DNA of 64,000 bases, taken from the NCBI RefSeq assembly GCF_041261225.1, contig NZ_JBGCCN010000002.1, forward strand, positions 388,877-452,876, read 5' to 3'. The notes beneath the pieces were generated by a model. It ran no database searches and had not been told where the DNA came from. It was given only the letters and a program-made list of their open reading frames with translations. A program made the position numbers and the translations under genes. Of this stretch, positions 44,608 to 54,181 are shown piece after piece; positions within the stretch are counted from its first letter, which is position 1, and each line of letters opens with the position of its first letter. Origin of the DNA: Streptomyces sp. V4I8 (lineage in GTDB: Bacteria; Actinomycetota; Actinomycetes; Streptomycetales; Streptomycetaceae).

Positions 44608-45272
44608 GGGTGCTGGTGGAACTGCTCGGCGATTCCCTCGGTGCGCACGGCGGTCTGGTCGTGCATGCGGCCGGGCCGGATGACGCCGGAGAAGAGGGTA
44701 CGGCCCTGGTGGTCGCTGAAGGTGGTGGTCTTGATGGTGTTCTGCTTCTTCTTGCCGGAGACGAACGCCTTGCGGCCAGGGCGTCCCGCACGCGGGCGGC
44801 GGACTTGTACCTCGGTTCCGTCGATGCGCAGGTCCACGCCCTCCGCGGCGGCGTAAGCGAAGACGTCCTCCAGGGTACGCAGCCGCACCCCCGGGCGGTC
44901 GGGGACGGCGAAGCCACGGGCCGCCAGGAGCGGGCGGACCTCGCGGATCGCGGCCGAGACGGTGGAGCGGTCCACCTCGTACAGCTGGGCAAGTGCGGCA
45001 TGCGGCAGCTGGTGACGCAGGTAGACCAGTGTGACCAGCAGCCGGTCGGTGAAGGCCAGTTTCTGCTTGCGGCCGGCACCTGCCGCCCGCATGCGGGGAC
45101 CGCCACGTCGCTCGCGCAGGACCGATTCTCGAACTGCCGCCCACTTCGGCGCGAGCTCTTCGATCAAGTCGCCGAGATGTTGGCGTGAGACACCGGACAG
45201 GGCAGGATGGCTACAGGCCGCACGGGCCCAGGATCGCTTCACAACCTTCCTAACCGTGCGGTCTTTTCGCAT
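44607..45272 (-). pseudogene. IS5-family (DDE_Tnp_4) transposase, 3'-truncated
   Basis: Minus strand: VSRQHLGDLIEELAPKWAAV, KLAFTDRLLVTLVYLRHQLPHAALAQLYEVDRSTVSAAIREVRPLL (HTH_Tnp_4), GVDLRIDGTEVQVRRPRAGR (Asp), FVSGKKKQNTIKTTTFSDHQGRTLFSGVIRPGRMHDQTAVRTEGIAEQF (Asp). The last part, with the Glu, is replaced by the IS6 end at 44607. Start not certain (GTG/ATG near 45190-45272). Confidence 0.7.
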
Positions 45273-45384
45273 GTCACGGGCCCAACGCCATTGCTCCCCA
45301 AGTCGTTAGAAAGCGACGTTGACCATGAGGCCGTGTCGCAACCGGCGAACGTCGACAGCACATCACCACGTGCGAAATCCAGGG
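45273..45384. other. Short spacer
   Basis: No feature recognised apart from possible IS debris (GGGCCC, GTTGACC) near 45280-45330. Confidence 0.2.
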
Positions 45385-45987
45385 CTAGGTGTGGTTGTCG
45401 ACGTGGCGGTGTTGCTGTCGGCGGCACTCTTCGGCGAGGTAGGGATATGCGTGGGCTGTCGCTTCGTACACGCGTTCGCGGATCCGGGCTTTGGCCGTAT
45501 CACCGCCGAGGAGGCGGTACTGGTCTGCCAGGGTCTGGTCGTACTCGGCGAGGTCGTGCCGGATGTGGTTGACGGTGATGCGTTCGATGAACGCCGGGTC
45601 GGAGTCGGGGCCGGCGGGCTCGTCGAACAAGCCGCCTTCCCATCGGTTGTAGGCATCGCAGGCCCGCTCGATGAGTTCCTTGCGGCCCATCACCGGCACG
45701 GTGATGGCGAGTTGCTCGACGGCCGTCATGGTCTTTGTCCTGCGGCGGTGTGCGGCTTGCCGGGCGGTCTCGGAGCGGCGTGCGGCCTTGGTCCGGGCGG
45801 CGGTGAACTCGGGGCCGGCCTCGGCCTGCTCGACCCGCCGGATGTCATACAGCTGCATGGGGGAGGCCCTGCGGTAGCGGGGATTGGGTTGGCGGCGGTC
45901 GGCGGTGCCGAGCAGGTTGCGGATCATCGCGGGTGTCCAGCCACGCGCGGCCAGTTCTGGTGTCGTGACGTACCTTGTCGCGGTCAA
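45385..45987 (-). CDS. Hypothetical protein, plasmid/phage-type
   Basis: 200 aa from TTG 45987, supported by AGGAGAGCCCC upstream and the ordinary N-terminus LTATRYVTTPELAARGWTPAMIRNLLGTADRR, which resembles a small DNA-binding or excisionase-like segment. The middle is basic (AARTKAARRSETARQAAHRRRTKTM) and the C-terminus acidic-helical (LAEYDQTLADQYRLLGGDTAKARIRERVYEATAHAYPYLAEEC). Family not recognised; such proteins are common on Streptomyces mobile elements. Lies 32 bases after the next gene upstream, so it is probably in the same operon. Confidence 0.6.
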   Translation of the reverse strand: MTATRYVTTPELAARGWTPAMIRNLLGTADRRQPNPRYRRASPMQLYDIRRVEQAEAGPEFTAARTKAARRSETARQAAHRRRTKTMTAVEQLAITVPVMGRKELIERACDAYNRWEGGLFDEPAGPDSDPAFIERITVNHIRHDLAEYDQTLADQYRLLGGDTAKARIRERVYEATAHAYPYLAEECRRQQHRHVDNHT

Positions 45988-46019
45988 CGGGGCTCTCCTG
46001 GGTCGGCGGCGGATGTTCC

Positions 46020-46787
46020 TCAGAGCCCGGCAGTGTTTCGGGCGGCTGCGGTGCGGACGCGGGCGGCGTCGGCGGGGCGGATGCCTTGGCTGACGGGGTC
46101 GAGGCTGATCAGTTCGCGGTGCAGGCGGCGAATCCGCAGGGCGAGGTCGAGATGGAGGCGGGGGCGTTTGTCGCGGACTTCGGCGACGGTGCGGGGGTTG
46201 ACGCCAAGACGTGCAGCGAGTGCGGGGGCAGGCCATCCGGCACGTGCCAGGTCGGCCAGGAGCCGGGATGCTTCGGCGGAGTCGGTCAGGCCCGGGGTGC
46301 TGGGTTCGCGACGGGCGGGGAGCGGTATGCCGAGCATGGCTTCGGCGGTGGTGCGGGCGATGTCCCGCGCCGCCTGGCCTTGTTCTGGGGTGCGCAGCAG
46401 GCGGCGGACCAGGGTCACGGACAGGCCGGCCCTGTCGGCGATGTCCTGTGCGGACATGCCCTGTTCACGCAGCCGGACAGCCCACCGGGCGGCGGCGTAC
46501 GGCGGGACGCGCGCCGGGAGACCGCGCAGGCGATCGTGGTTGCGCCTGCGGCGGGCCCGGCGCGCCGCCTGGCGGCACTCGGTACGGGTGCAGCCGTAGT
46601 CGGCACAGGATGCCTGGCCGTGACGGACGGCAGACCGCTGCGGCCGGCGCTGCACCAGCGGCACAGCCCAGGCGGCGGTGGAGGCGGTCTGTTCGGCTCC
46701 GCAGTCGCAGAACCACCGTGGGGTGTCGGCGGTGTTCACCCAGGTTTGGCCGCCGCAGGCAGAGCAGTTGCTGATCGTCATCGGCAC
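46020..46787 (-). CDS. Zinc-ribbon/HTH hypothetical protein
   Basis: About 253-255 aa (ATG at 46781, or GTG at 46787). N-terminal ribbon SNCSACGGQTWVNTADTPRWFCDCGAEQ; Cys pair ASCADYGCTRTECRQAARRARRR; then two helix-turn-helix regions, REQGMSAQDIADRAGLSVTLVRRLLR and AGWPAPALAARLGVNPRTVAEVRDKR. The layout suggests a DNA-binding regulator of a mobile element. Function otherwise unknown. Confidence 0.62.
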   Translation of the reverse strand: MPMTISNCSACGGQTWVNTADTPRWFCDCGAEQTASTAAWAVPLVQRRPQRSAVRHGQASCADYGCTRTECRQAARRARRRRNHDRLRGLPARVPPYAAARWAVRLREQGMSAQDIADRAGLSVTLVRRLLRTPEQGQAARDIARTTAEAMLGIPLPARREPSTPGLTDSAEASRLLADLARAGWPAPALAARLGVNPRTVAEVRDKRPRLHLDLALRIRRLHRELISLDPVSQGIRPADAARVRTAAARNTAGL

Positions 46788-47057
46788 GGCTTAACGGTAG
46801 CCGCACAGGCCGACTGCATCTTGGGGCTGGATTCACGGGCGATCGACCGGTGTGCTCATAGGCCGAGGAGCAGGTCGTGAGCAGGGTCCTCCGGGGGCCT
46901 TCCCGCGGTGCGGAAGCCGGCGTGGGAGCGCTGCGTGCTCGGTCCGCGCATGCGCCGCTGCCTGCGTGGAGCTGGCCCTGCTCGCCTCACGGATGCCCGG
47001 CCGTAGGCCGGGAAGCCGCCTGTCAGCCGGGCGTCCCCGTCGGTAGGGTGACGGGCA
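46788..47057. other. Intergenic region with possible leaderless promoter
   Basis: No convincing gene. TAGGGT at ~47045 lies seven bases before ATG 47058, the spacing seen for leaderless actinomycete transcripts. A competing Cys-rich minus-strand frame spans 46856-47179. Confidence 0.3.
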
Positions 47058-47284
47058 TGGCTGCACCTTTGTCCTTGAAGCGCTTCCTCGCAGAACTCGC
47101 AGGGCAGGCAGCAAGTACATCGTTCTGGTCGCCGGGCACCTGCGGCGGGGTCCTGACGTTGATCGATGTATGCGTTCAAGAAGTTCCCGCCGACACGGTG
47201 CCGCGCGTCGCGCGCCGCGCAGTGGCCGCCCCCTGCGAAGGGAGCGGTGATGCTTCCGGTACAGCGGCCGTTTCGGCTGGATGA
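47058..47284 (+). CDS. Small hypothetical protein
   Basis: 75 aa: MAAPLSLKRFLAELAGQAAS, then TSFWSPGTCGGVLTLIDVCV. Start supported only by the TAGGGT element. Codon use is not strongly biased, so the call is weak. Overlaps the next frame by 35 bases. Confidence 0.35.
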
Positions 47285-47528
47285 CCTGGGTCATGTACGG
47301 CTGGCCGCCCGGGGTGCCGGGAATCCGTTTTTCGAGACCGCCCTGGTGCACGAGCCGTATTCCCGGGTCGTCTTCGTCGGACGCGGGTTGCTGTTCGTGA
47401 CACGTCAGACGGTGCCACGGCCGGGCTGGCGGGTGCATCTGGCGTTCTTCACTTCCCTGCCGGGTGGAGCCTGGTTCGCAGTGTTCCCGCATCCCGACAT
47501 GCACGTGAGTGCCGGGGCGGCAGGCTGA
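47250..47528 (+). CDS. Small hypothetical protein
   Basis: 92 aa from ATG 47250 with GAAGGGAGCGGTG upstream. Reads MLPVQRPFRLDDLGHVRLAA, FFETALVHEPYSRVVFVGRGLLFVTRQ and GWRVHLAFFTSLPGGAWFAVFPHPD, giving alternating beta-strand-like segments. No family recognised. Followed at ~145 bases by a hairpin terminator. Confidence 0.5.
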   Translation: MLPVQRPFRLDDLGHVRLAARGAGNPFFETALVHEPYSRVVFVGRGLLFVTRQTVPRPGWRVHLAFFTSLPGGAWFAVFPHPDMHVSAGAAG

Positions 47529-47673
47529 GGAACTGGCTGCCCGGATGCACGCCGGTACCTGGCAACGGGCCCTGGGCTTGTTCGCGGTTCGGCCGCAGGC
47601 AGAGGCGGCCTGAAAGATGGTCTGCAATGATCATCGCGTCGGGTCTTTCTACGGCTCTGGCAGATCCGGCACT

Positions 47674-47710
47674 GCCCGGCCAGGTTCCGAACCCACTGGC
47701 CGGGCTTTTT
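47674..47710 (+). terminator. Rho-independent-type terminator
   Basis: GCCCGGCCAG ... CTGGCCGGGC stem followed by TTTTT. Confidence 0.75.
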
Positions 47711-47749
47711 AGTTGCTTGGCATGCGCTCTGTGATGGTTTGGGCGGCCG

Positions 47750-47925
47750 CGACTTTCCTCAAGGCGGTGATACAGCCCCACCGCGTGGGCGATGACCTCC
47801 GGCGGGAACCGGAACCCCTGAGACACCGACGCCTCGGCCCCACAACGGACCTCTCCCCGAGAAGATCAACGAACCCGGCGATCTTCCCAGCCCCGAGACA
47901 CCCCACTCAAGTTGACGACGCCCAT
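47750..47925 (-). mobile_element. IS6-family 5' fragment
   Basis: Minus strand: VSQGFRFPPEVIAHAVGLYHR, equal to the N-terminus of the IS6 transposase at 55.8 kb (YQGFRYPAEIIAHAVWLYFR), then divergent sequence. The terminal tract CTCAAGTTGACGACGCCC is at 47907-47925. It overlaps the upstream region of the WhiB gene. Confidence 0.6.
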
Positions 47926-48139
47926 CCGTGGGCTCCTGGGGCCGGGACCTGCGAGCATCGGCTCGGACGAGCCTGGGCCGAGAGCCCGCCCGATCTTGGT
48001 CTTCGATGGCACCGGCTCCCCGTCACCACGCAGAGCACTTCGACGATGTCTCATGCCGCGCGCGTTTGCCATACCGTTCTCGGACTGCGCCTGCCCAGGG
48101 GAGGATGGCGGGCCGGACCGGGGAGAGGACGGCGTCGGG

Positions 48140-48466
48140 GTGGACGGGGAAAATCAGCATGCCTGGGGTGCACGAGCGGTCTGCCGAACCGCAGATCCGG
48201 ACGAGCTCTTCGTGGACGGCGCGGCCCAGAACAGGGCCAAGGCCCTCTGCACCGGCTGCCCGGTGCGCACCGAATGCCTCGCCTATGCCCTCGACCATCG
48301 CATCGAGCACGGAATCTGGGGCGGCATGACCGAGCGTGAGCGGCGGGCTCTCCTGCGACGGCGCCCCCTGGTCACGTCCTGGCGCCGCCTGCTCGACGCC
48401 GCCCGGTCGGAACACGGACGACTCATCGGCCCGGATGACGGACAAGCCTGGGACGCCGCAGGATGA
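48140..48466 (+). CDS. WhiB-family (Wbl) iron-sulfur regulator
   Basis: 108 aa from GTG 48140 (GAGAGGAC upstream). WhiB domain: ARAVCRTADPDELFVDGAAQNRAKALCTGCPVRTECLAYALDHRIEHGIWGGMTERERRALLRRR, with the four [4Fe-4S] Cys (C, CxxC, C), the GIWGG turn and a basic C-terminus. Small Wbl proteins are common on actinomycete mobile elements and phages. Sequence upstream of 48140 is partly IS6-derived, so longer readings are unlikely. Confidence 0.85.
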   Translation: MDGENQHAWGARAVCRTADPDELFVDGAAQNRAKALCTGCPVRTECLAYALDHRIEHGIWGGMTERERRALLRRRPLVTSWRRLLDAARSEHGRLIGPDDGQAWDAAG

Positions 48467-48541
48467 AAGCCCACCTGTCCCGCCGCGTCCTCTCCCGGCA
48501 CAGGCGCCGCTGAGCCAGCGCCTGCAGAGCAGTCGTAAGGC

Positions 48542-48575
48542 GGTGGGCGGGTACTCCCGTGAGTACCCGCCCACC
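48542..48575. terminator. Perfect GC-rich inverted repeat after the WhiB gene
   Basis: GGTGGGCGGGTACTC, CCGT loop, GAGTACCCGCCCACC: 15-base perfect stem, 75 bases past the stop. Probably a terminator; the palindrome could also be a recombination or binding site at the edge of the decayed transposon. Confidence 0.6.
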
Positions 48576-49366
48576 CCCTTTCGTGCGTGCCCCGCTCGGG
48601 TTACCAGCGCATCCCGAGTTGATCGAGGTCGGCGCGCCGCCCGAGGCTGTGGCGGAATGCCTGCTGGGAGGCGGATCACAAGCATGTGCCGGTCGAGGTG
48701 CTCCTGGACGGCGAGTTGGTGTTCCCGTGGGTGACTTGGTTCATCGACTGCGCGACCGGCGCGGTCCCGGGGGCGGCGATCACGCCGCACCAGCCCTCCA
48801 GGGACGCGATCCTCGCGGCGCTGCGGGTCGCGCTCTCGGCGGGATGAGGACCCTACAGCTCCGTACGGGCCGATCAGCGGCCTGCCCTCGCTGGTGCGGA
48901 TCGACCGCGGCGCCGACTTCCTGTCCGCGACGGTGGCCGACGCGCTCGGGCATTTCGCGGTGCCGGTGCAGGATCTGCCCGCCTACCGGCCGGACTTGAA
49001 GGGGTCGATCGAGAACCTGAACCGGTGCGCCGAGCGGATGCGTTTCGCGTCCCTGCCCCGCTACACCCACGCCCCCTCCCTGCGGTTGCGCCCCGGCGCT
49101 CGCAGCACCCGCGTTGAGGGGGCGGAGCCGTTGCCGTTTGCCGAGTTCGTGCGGCTGCTGCTGGAGTGGATCACGTGGTGGAACACCCAGCACACCTCCC
49201 AGGCCCTGGGCGGCCTCACGCCGCTTGAGGCGTGGCGGGCCGATACGACCCCGATCGAGGATGTGGACCGCGAACTGCTGCACCGGTACACGCTCGCCGA
49301 CGACGGCCGCACCCGCACGCTGACGACGAGCGGGGTGCGCTTCAACGAGCGCTATTACGTGCCTGC

Positions 49367-51384
49367 GTTCCGCAGTTAATGGCGGGGGCCTGGCAGGGAG
49401 GAGGGCGTTGTCGCAGGTGAGGGGATTCCGGCCTGGTGGAAAGGCCAGAATCGCCTAGTAACACGTTCCGCTTGATCACTATGCGTTGAGCTGCGGTAAT
49501 GCTGTTAAGGTCTGGAACCATGTACGTACGGGCGACGACGCGGAAGAACAAGGACGGCTCGACCGTGCGCTACCTGCAACTGGCGCACAACGAGTGGGAC
49601 GCCGCCACTGGCACCTCCCGCCCGCAGGTGCTGCACAGCTTCGGCCGCGAGGACCAACTCGACCGTGCCGGCATTGAGCGCCTGGTCGCCTCGCTCGCCA
49701 AGCTCCTGGACCCGGCCGCCGCCCTGCGGGCCACCTCCGGAGCGGACCTGACGTTCCTGGCCTCGCGGCCGATGGGTGGCGCCCACGCCCTGGATGGCCT
49801 GTGGCACCGCATCGGCATCGACACGGTCATGAAGAAGCTCCTGACGAGCAGCCGTCTGGATCCGGCCGCCGAGCGGGTGTTGTTCGCGCTGGTCGCCAAC
49901 CGGGCCCTGGCACCGAGCTCCAAGCTCGCTGCCACCCGCTGGATCGAGCACGACAGCCACATCCCGGGCCTCGCCGCCACCAGCGACGACGCCTGCTACC
50001 GGGCGATGGACTGGCTCCTGAAGATCGAGGACAGACTCGCCGAAGAGGTCTACTGGCAGGTCGCCGACCTGCTCAACCTCGAAGTCGACCTGCTGTTCTT
50101 CGACACCACCAGCACCTACTTCGAAACCGGCGAAGCCGACACCCCCGCTGCCCGCGACGAACACGGCCGCCGCCTTCCTGACGAGCCGGCCGACACGACG
50201 CAGTCGAGCCAGGCCGCCGAAAGCACCGGCGACGATGAGAAACCGGCGTCGTTCCGCGCCTACGGGAAGAGCAAGGACCACCGACCCGACCTGCCGCAGG
50301 TCGTCATCGGCATGGCCGTCACTCGCACCGGCATCCCGATCAGAATCTGGAGCTGGCCCGGGAACACCGCAGACCAGGCATTGATCCGCCAGGTCCGTGA
50401 GGACCTGCGCGAGTGGAAGCTGACCCGGGTTGTCTGGGTCGCCGACCGCGGTTTCGCCTCCGAGACCAACCGCCGCTTCCTGCAGCGGGCCGGAGGCCAC
50501 TACATCCTCGGCGAGAAGATCCGCTCTGGCTCACCCGCCGCCCAAGCGGCCCTGTCGCGCCAGGGACGCTACGCGCACGTGGCCGACAACATGCAGGTCA
50601 AGCAAGTCCAACTCCCCGATACCGCCGACCGGTTCGTGATCTGCCACAACCCCGACCAGGCCAAGCGCGACGCTGCGATCCGTGCCGACCTCCTGGCCCA
50701 GCTCGAAGAAGCGATCAAGGACTCCGACAAGCTCAAGCCGCTCAAGCGCGCGGAACTGCGTGGGAAGCTGTCCACCAAGCCCGGCCTGCACCGCTTCCTT
50801 CGCGCCACCCCCGGCGGGCTGCTGCGGGTCGACAAGACGGCGATCAAAGCCGAAGAGCGACTGGACGGCAAGTTCCTGCTGCGGTGCAGCGACCCTCATC
50901 TGTCCGCCGAGGACATCGCGACCGGCTACAAGCAGTTGCTGGAAGTCGAGCGAGGCTGGCGCGATATGAAGACGATCATCGATCTGCGGCCCGTCTACCA
51001 CCGCAAGGAAGACCGGATACGCGCCCATGTCCTGCTCTGCTGGCTGGCGTTGCTGCTGATCCGCATCGCCGAGACGACCTGCGACGACACCTGGCTGAAC
51101 CTGCGTGAGGAGCTCGAGCGCATCCACGTCGGCACCTTCACCGGCCCTGCCGGAACCTTCCGCCAGCGCACCGAGACCAGCACCGCCCAGCGCGCCATCC
51201 TCGCCAAGCTCGGCGTCACCGAACCCAAGCGCATCATCACCCTGGAACCCGGCACACCCGCCTGACCAGCACGAACGCCCACGCCTAGACACACGCCGAT
51301 CCGGCGTGCGATCACGCATATCCGCAGGTCAACACACCTTTTCGTGGACTATAGCGACACTGCAGCTGCGGAACTCAGGACGTG
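49367..51384. mobile_element. IS1634-family element
   Basis: Ends share GTTCCGCAG (left ~49369; inverse CTGCGGAAC at ~51369-51377). It interrupts the rve transposase between YYVPA and the QAEAGCKVRV segment. Exact ends approximate. Confidence 0.65.
49520..51265 (+). CDS. IS1634-family transposase
   Basis: 581 aa from ATG 49520 (MYVRATTRKNKDGSTVRYLQ). DDE_Tnp_1-type core: VDLLFFDTTSTYFETGEAD (Asp), KDHRPDLPQVVIGMAVTRTGIPIRIWSWPGNTAD, VVWVADRGFASETNRRFLQRAG (Asp) and YKQLLEVERGWRDMKTIIDLRPVYHRKEDRIRAHVLLCWLALLLIR (Glu, YREKWQIE-type region). Intact and full length, so the element may be functional. Confidence 0.93.
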   Translation: MYVRATTRKNKDGSTVRYLQLAHNEWDAATGTSRPQVLHSFGREDQLDRAGIERLVASLAKLLDPAAALRATSGADLTFLASRPMGGAHALDGLWHRIGIDTVMKKLLTSSRLDPAAERVLFALVANRALAPSSKLAATRWIEHDSHIPGLAATSDDACYRAMDWLLKIEDRLAEEVYWQVADLLNLEVDLLFFDTTSTYFETGEADTPAARDEHGRRLPDEPADTTQSSQAAESTGDDEKPASFRAYGKSKDHRPDLPQVVIGMAVTRTGIPIRIWSWPGNTADQALIRQVREDLREWKLTRVVWVADRGFASETNRRFLQRAGGHYILGEKIRSGSPAAQAALSRQGRYAHVADNMQVKQVQLPDTADRFVICHNPDQAKRDAAIRADLLAQLEEAIKDSDKLKPLKRAELRGKLSTKPGLHRFLRATPGGLLRVDKTAIKAEERLDGKFLLRCSDPHLSAEDIATGYKQLLEVERGWRDMKTIIDLRPVYHRKEDRIRAHVLLCWLALLLIRIAETTCDDTWLNLREELERIHVGTFTGPAGTFRQRTETSTAQRAILAKLGVTEPKRIITLEPGTPA

Positions 51385-51860
51385 GGGGAGTGGATGCACG
51401 GCCAGGCGGAGGCGGGATGCAAGGTCCGTGTCCGTTTCATCCCGCACCACGACCACGAGATCGAGGTGTTCGACGCGGTCTCGGGAAAGTATCTGGGCCC
51501 CGCCCACCCGTCCGATGCCGCCACCGATGACCAGCGCAGGGCGCACCGGCGGCGTAAGGCAGCCGAGAAACGGCGTCTGGCCCGTGCCCTGTCCGCGGCT
51601 GCCGAGCAGACCCGTATCCGGTACGCCGCAGTCACCGAAGCCGAAGTTCCTCGGCAGCTGGGCTCATTGAGCGTAGCCGCGGCCGAGCGGGCGGCCGATC
51701 AGGAGCGGCTCGCGGATGCGGCCGAGCTCGCACTGCCCGACCTGATCCCGCCCGCCGCGCCGCCCGACCATTGGGCGACTCCGGCCTCGCTGCGCGCGCA
51801 GTGCCGGCCCGCCGAGCCGTCTGGCCATGCCGCCAGCGGTGACACGAGGGGAGCGGAGCA

Positions 51861-52289
51861 ATGACGGGCCAGCTGCCTCCGGGCGAGGGGGACCACTACC
51901 TGCACCGGACCCTGCCGGGTGCGCAGGTGGTGACCACCAGGCCGCTGCTGACCGCGCGGGAGAACATCGCGGACACGGTCGCGGCGCGGGCCATGATGTG
52001 CGTCTACGGGGCGGCAGGCTGCGGCAAGACCCTCGCGGTCAACTGCGGCCTGCGCGAGCTGGAACCGGGTGAGGAGGTGCGGCAGATCACGTTCCGCGAC
52101 CGCACCACGGCCCGGGCGGTCCGCTTCGAGATCTTCACAGCGCTCGGCCTGCAAGGCGATGCCCCGGCGCATCCGTCCGAGTTCGACCGGCTCCTCAAGG
52201 ACGCCCTGGCCGTGAAGCCGCGCACGCTGGTGGTGGACGAGGCGCAGTGGCTCAACTCCGAGGCGTGTGGGGTGCGGGGTTGTCCGTAA
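51861..52289 (+). pseudogene. AAA ATPase (TniB/TnsC-like), 3'-truncated
   Basis: Start overlaps the transposase stop (ATGA). LHRTLPGAQVVTTRPLLTAR, Walker A VYGAAGCGKTLAV, Walker B RTLVVDEAQWLNSEA, then the frame ends in unrelated GVRGCP. The intact homologue at 60544 is 256 aa, so about half is missing. The deletion joins it to the sequence before the tyrosine recombinase. Confidence 0.78.
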
Positions 52290-52395
52290 GGCGCCAGTTG
52301 CCTTTGGCTAGGTATCTCGTTGAGGACTTCGGTGGCGCGCGTCTAATTCAGGTGCTGCCTTAACCGGGGATCGTCGACGTGTTGGTGGGTGGAGC

Positions 52396-53446
52396 GTGGG
52401 GGAGCGGCCTCTTCTTCGGCTGGTGGAGGGCGGGCTCACTGACCTCGCTCCTGAGGCCGGACGGGCACCGGATGTGTGGGTTTTCCAGGCCGACTGCGTC
52501 CAGGCGTTCGCGAACACGTGGGTGGTACGGGGCTTCGCTCCGACGACGATCAGTGCCTACAGCTCCCTGCTTCCACGGGTGTTGGCGCACTTCGACCGCC
52601 CGGTGTGGCTGATCGAGCCCGCCGAGGTGGACGCGATGCTGCACAGTCTGCTGCTCACGGGCCGGACAGCGTCAACCAGGCGCCGCTATCTGGACATGCT
52701 GCGCGCGTTCCACGCCTTCGTACGCCTGCGCTACACAACCGAGATCCGTGCCCTCTACGGCACGACGGTGACCGATCCGCTGGACCGCTTCAACCGGCTG
52801 CGTCACGTGTGGGACGAGCCCGCTCGCCATCTGCCGCCCGCCGGCGAACGCCTGGCCGCCTTCTTCGCTTTCGCCCGCACCCGACTGACCATCACCTCCG
52901 ACTACCCGGCCGCGGCACGGGACTACGCGCTGTGGCGCACCCTGTACCACTCCGCGCCACGGCTGAGCGAAGCGCTTCGCCTCGAGCTGTGCGACGTCCA
53001 TCCCGAGCTCGGCCCGTTCGGCAAGCTCCATGTACGGTTCGGCAAAGCAGCCAACGCCTCGGGACCACGCCCCAGATGGGCACCCATGCTCGACGGACTG
53101 GACCAGATCCTTGCCTGGTACCAGAGCGACATCCGCCCCCTGTTCCCCGACACCGCCGCGCTGTTCTGCGACCCGCAAGGCCAACCGCTGAAGCCAGAGA
53201 CCGTACGCGACCGCCTCTCCCGCCTCCTGGACACCGAACCAAGACCCGAGGGCGACCGGTTCACCCCCACACGACCTGCGCCGCGCCTGCGCAACCCACC
53301 ACTACGAACAGGGCATGGACCTGCTCACCGTCCAGCAGCTCCTCGGACACCGTCACATCGCCTCAACCATGGCCTACGTCCGTCCCAGCCTCACCTTCGT
53401 CGAGGACGCCTGGCGCCGCGCCACCCTCACCGGCCTGGCCAGCTGA
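52396..53446 (+). pseudogene. Tyrosine recombinase, single frameshift
   Basis: N-terminal SAM-like region (FANTWVVRGFAPTTISAYSSLLPRVLAHFDR). Catalytic domain with first Arg in YHSAPRLSEALRLELCDV. After FTPT at ~53265 one base is missing; the next frame gives HDLRRACATHHYEQGMDLLTVQQLLGHRHIASTMAYVRPS with HxxR, LLGH and the nucleophile Tyr in MAYV, ending TGLAS at 53446. All catalytic residues exist across the break, so the inactivation looks recent. It precedes the XRE gene by 13 bases. Confidence 0.8.
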
Positions 53447-53459
53447 CCCCGGAGCCCGC

Positions 53460-53834
53460 ATGACAACACCTCCTCCCATCCGTGCCGTGGAAACCCCCGC
53501 CCCTCAGCCCGAGGTGGAATGGAAACTGCGCATCGCCGCGGCACAGCGCGGCATCTGGACCGGAACCGAGCTGCGCCGCCTCCTGGCCGAGCGGGCCGGC
53601 CTCGAGCTGTCCGCCGCCTCGGTCTCCGCGCTGTTCACCAAGCAGCCCTCCCAGGTGAAGCTGTCCACCCTGGCCGCCCTGTGCGCAGCGCTCGACTGCA
53701 CCCCGGGCGACCTGTTGACCTTGCGCGAACCCACCGCGTCCTCACCCCCTCCGCCGCGCATCGCCCCCACCCCGGCCACGCCGTCTCCCCAGCAACAGCC
53801 CGAACCCCAGCACCGGTCCCTGCCACCGCTATGA
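53460..53834 (+). CDS. XRE-type HTH protein with Pro-rich tail
   Basis: 124 aa from ATG 53460. EWKLRIAAAQRGIWTGTELRRLLAERAGLELSAASVSALFTKQPSQVKLSTLAALCAALDCTPGDLLTL is a compact Cro/C1-type domain (HTH_26), followed by ~35 Pro/Ser/Gln-rich residues. It lies in an operon with the recombinase and a Cys-rich protein (ATGA overlap), so it probably regulates that mobile module. Confidence 0.75.
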   Translation: MTTPPPIRAVETPAPQPEVEWKLRIAAAQRGIWTGTELRRLLAERAGLELSAASVSALFTKQPSQVKLSTLAALCAALDCTPGDLLTLREPTASSPPPPRIAPTPATPSPQQQPEPQHRSLPPL

Positions 53835-54028
53835 CCGCACCCCACCCCGCCACACGTCCACCCGCCACCGTCGCCAGGGCCTCCCGGACCGTCAAAGACA
53901 CCTGCTCGGCCTGCCACCGCCTGCGCTGGCTGCATCCGGACACGGGACGCTGCGCCTGGTGCTCCCGCACCTGCCTCTGCGGCGCTCCACGACGCTCCAC
54001 CCAAGACCTGTGCGCAGCATGCCGACGC
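53831..54028 (+). pseudogene. Cys-rich (zinc-ribbon-like) protein, truncated by IS6
   Basis: Starts in the XRE stop. KDTCSACHRLRWLHPDTGRCAWCSRTCLCGAPRRSTQDLCAACRRR carries four CxxC/CxC motifs. IS6 sequence begins near 54030 and replaces the rest. Function unknown. Confidence 0.55.
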
Positions 54029-54181
54029 CGGCGGAAGAACCGCTGGGCGGCACGGGTGTCACGCCTGGGCTGGACAAGAATGTCGAGGACGTTGCCGTCC
54101 TGGTCCACGGCGCGCCAGAGGTAGTGGATCTTTCCGTTGATCTTGATGAAGACCTCGTCCATGTGCTTCCCAATCTGGAAG

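Larger units (their letters stand above)
48640..51864 (+). pseudogene. rve-type (TniA-like) transposase, decayed and split by IS1634
   Basis: Pieces in order: WEADHKHVPVEVLLDGELVFPWVTWFIDCATG (first Asp), then a frameshift near 48850, YGPISGLPSLVRIDRGADFLSA (second Asp), LPAYRPDLKGSIENLNRCAERMRF (Glu), QALGGLTPLEAWRAD and FNERYYVPA. Then comes the 2-kb IS1634 insertion, then QAEAGCKVRVRFIPHHDHEIEVFDAVSGKYLGPAHPSD to 51864. It is a homologue of the intact gene at 58959-60551. N-terminal HTH region missing. Confidence 0.8.

Noticed and set aside
46856..47179. Cys-rich 107-codon minus-strand frame
   Set aside because: No ribosome-binding site, weak codon bias and Arg/Pro-rich second half; the opposite-strand readings are slightly better supported.
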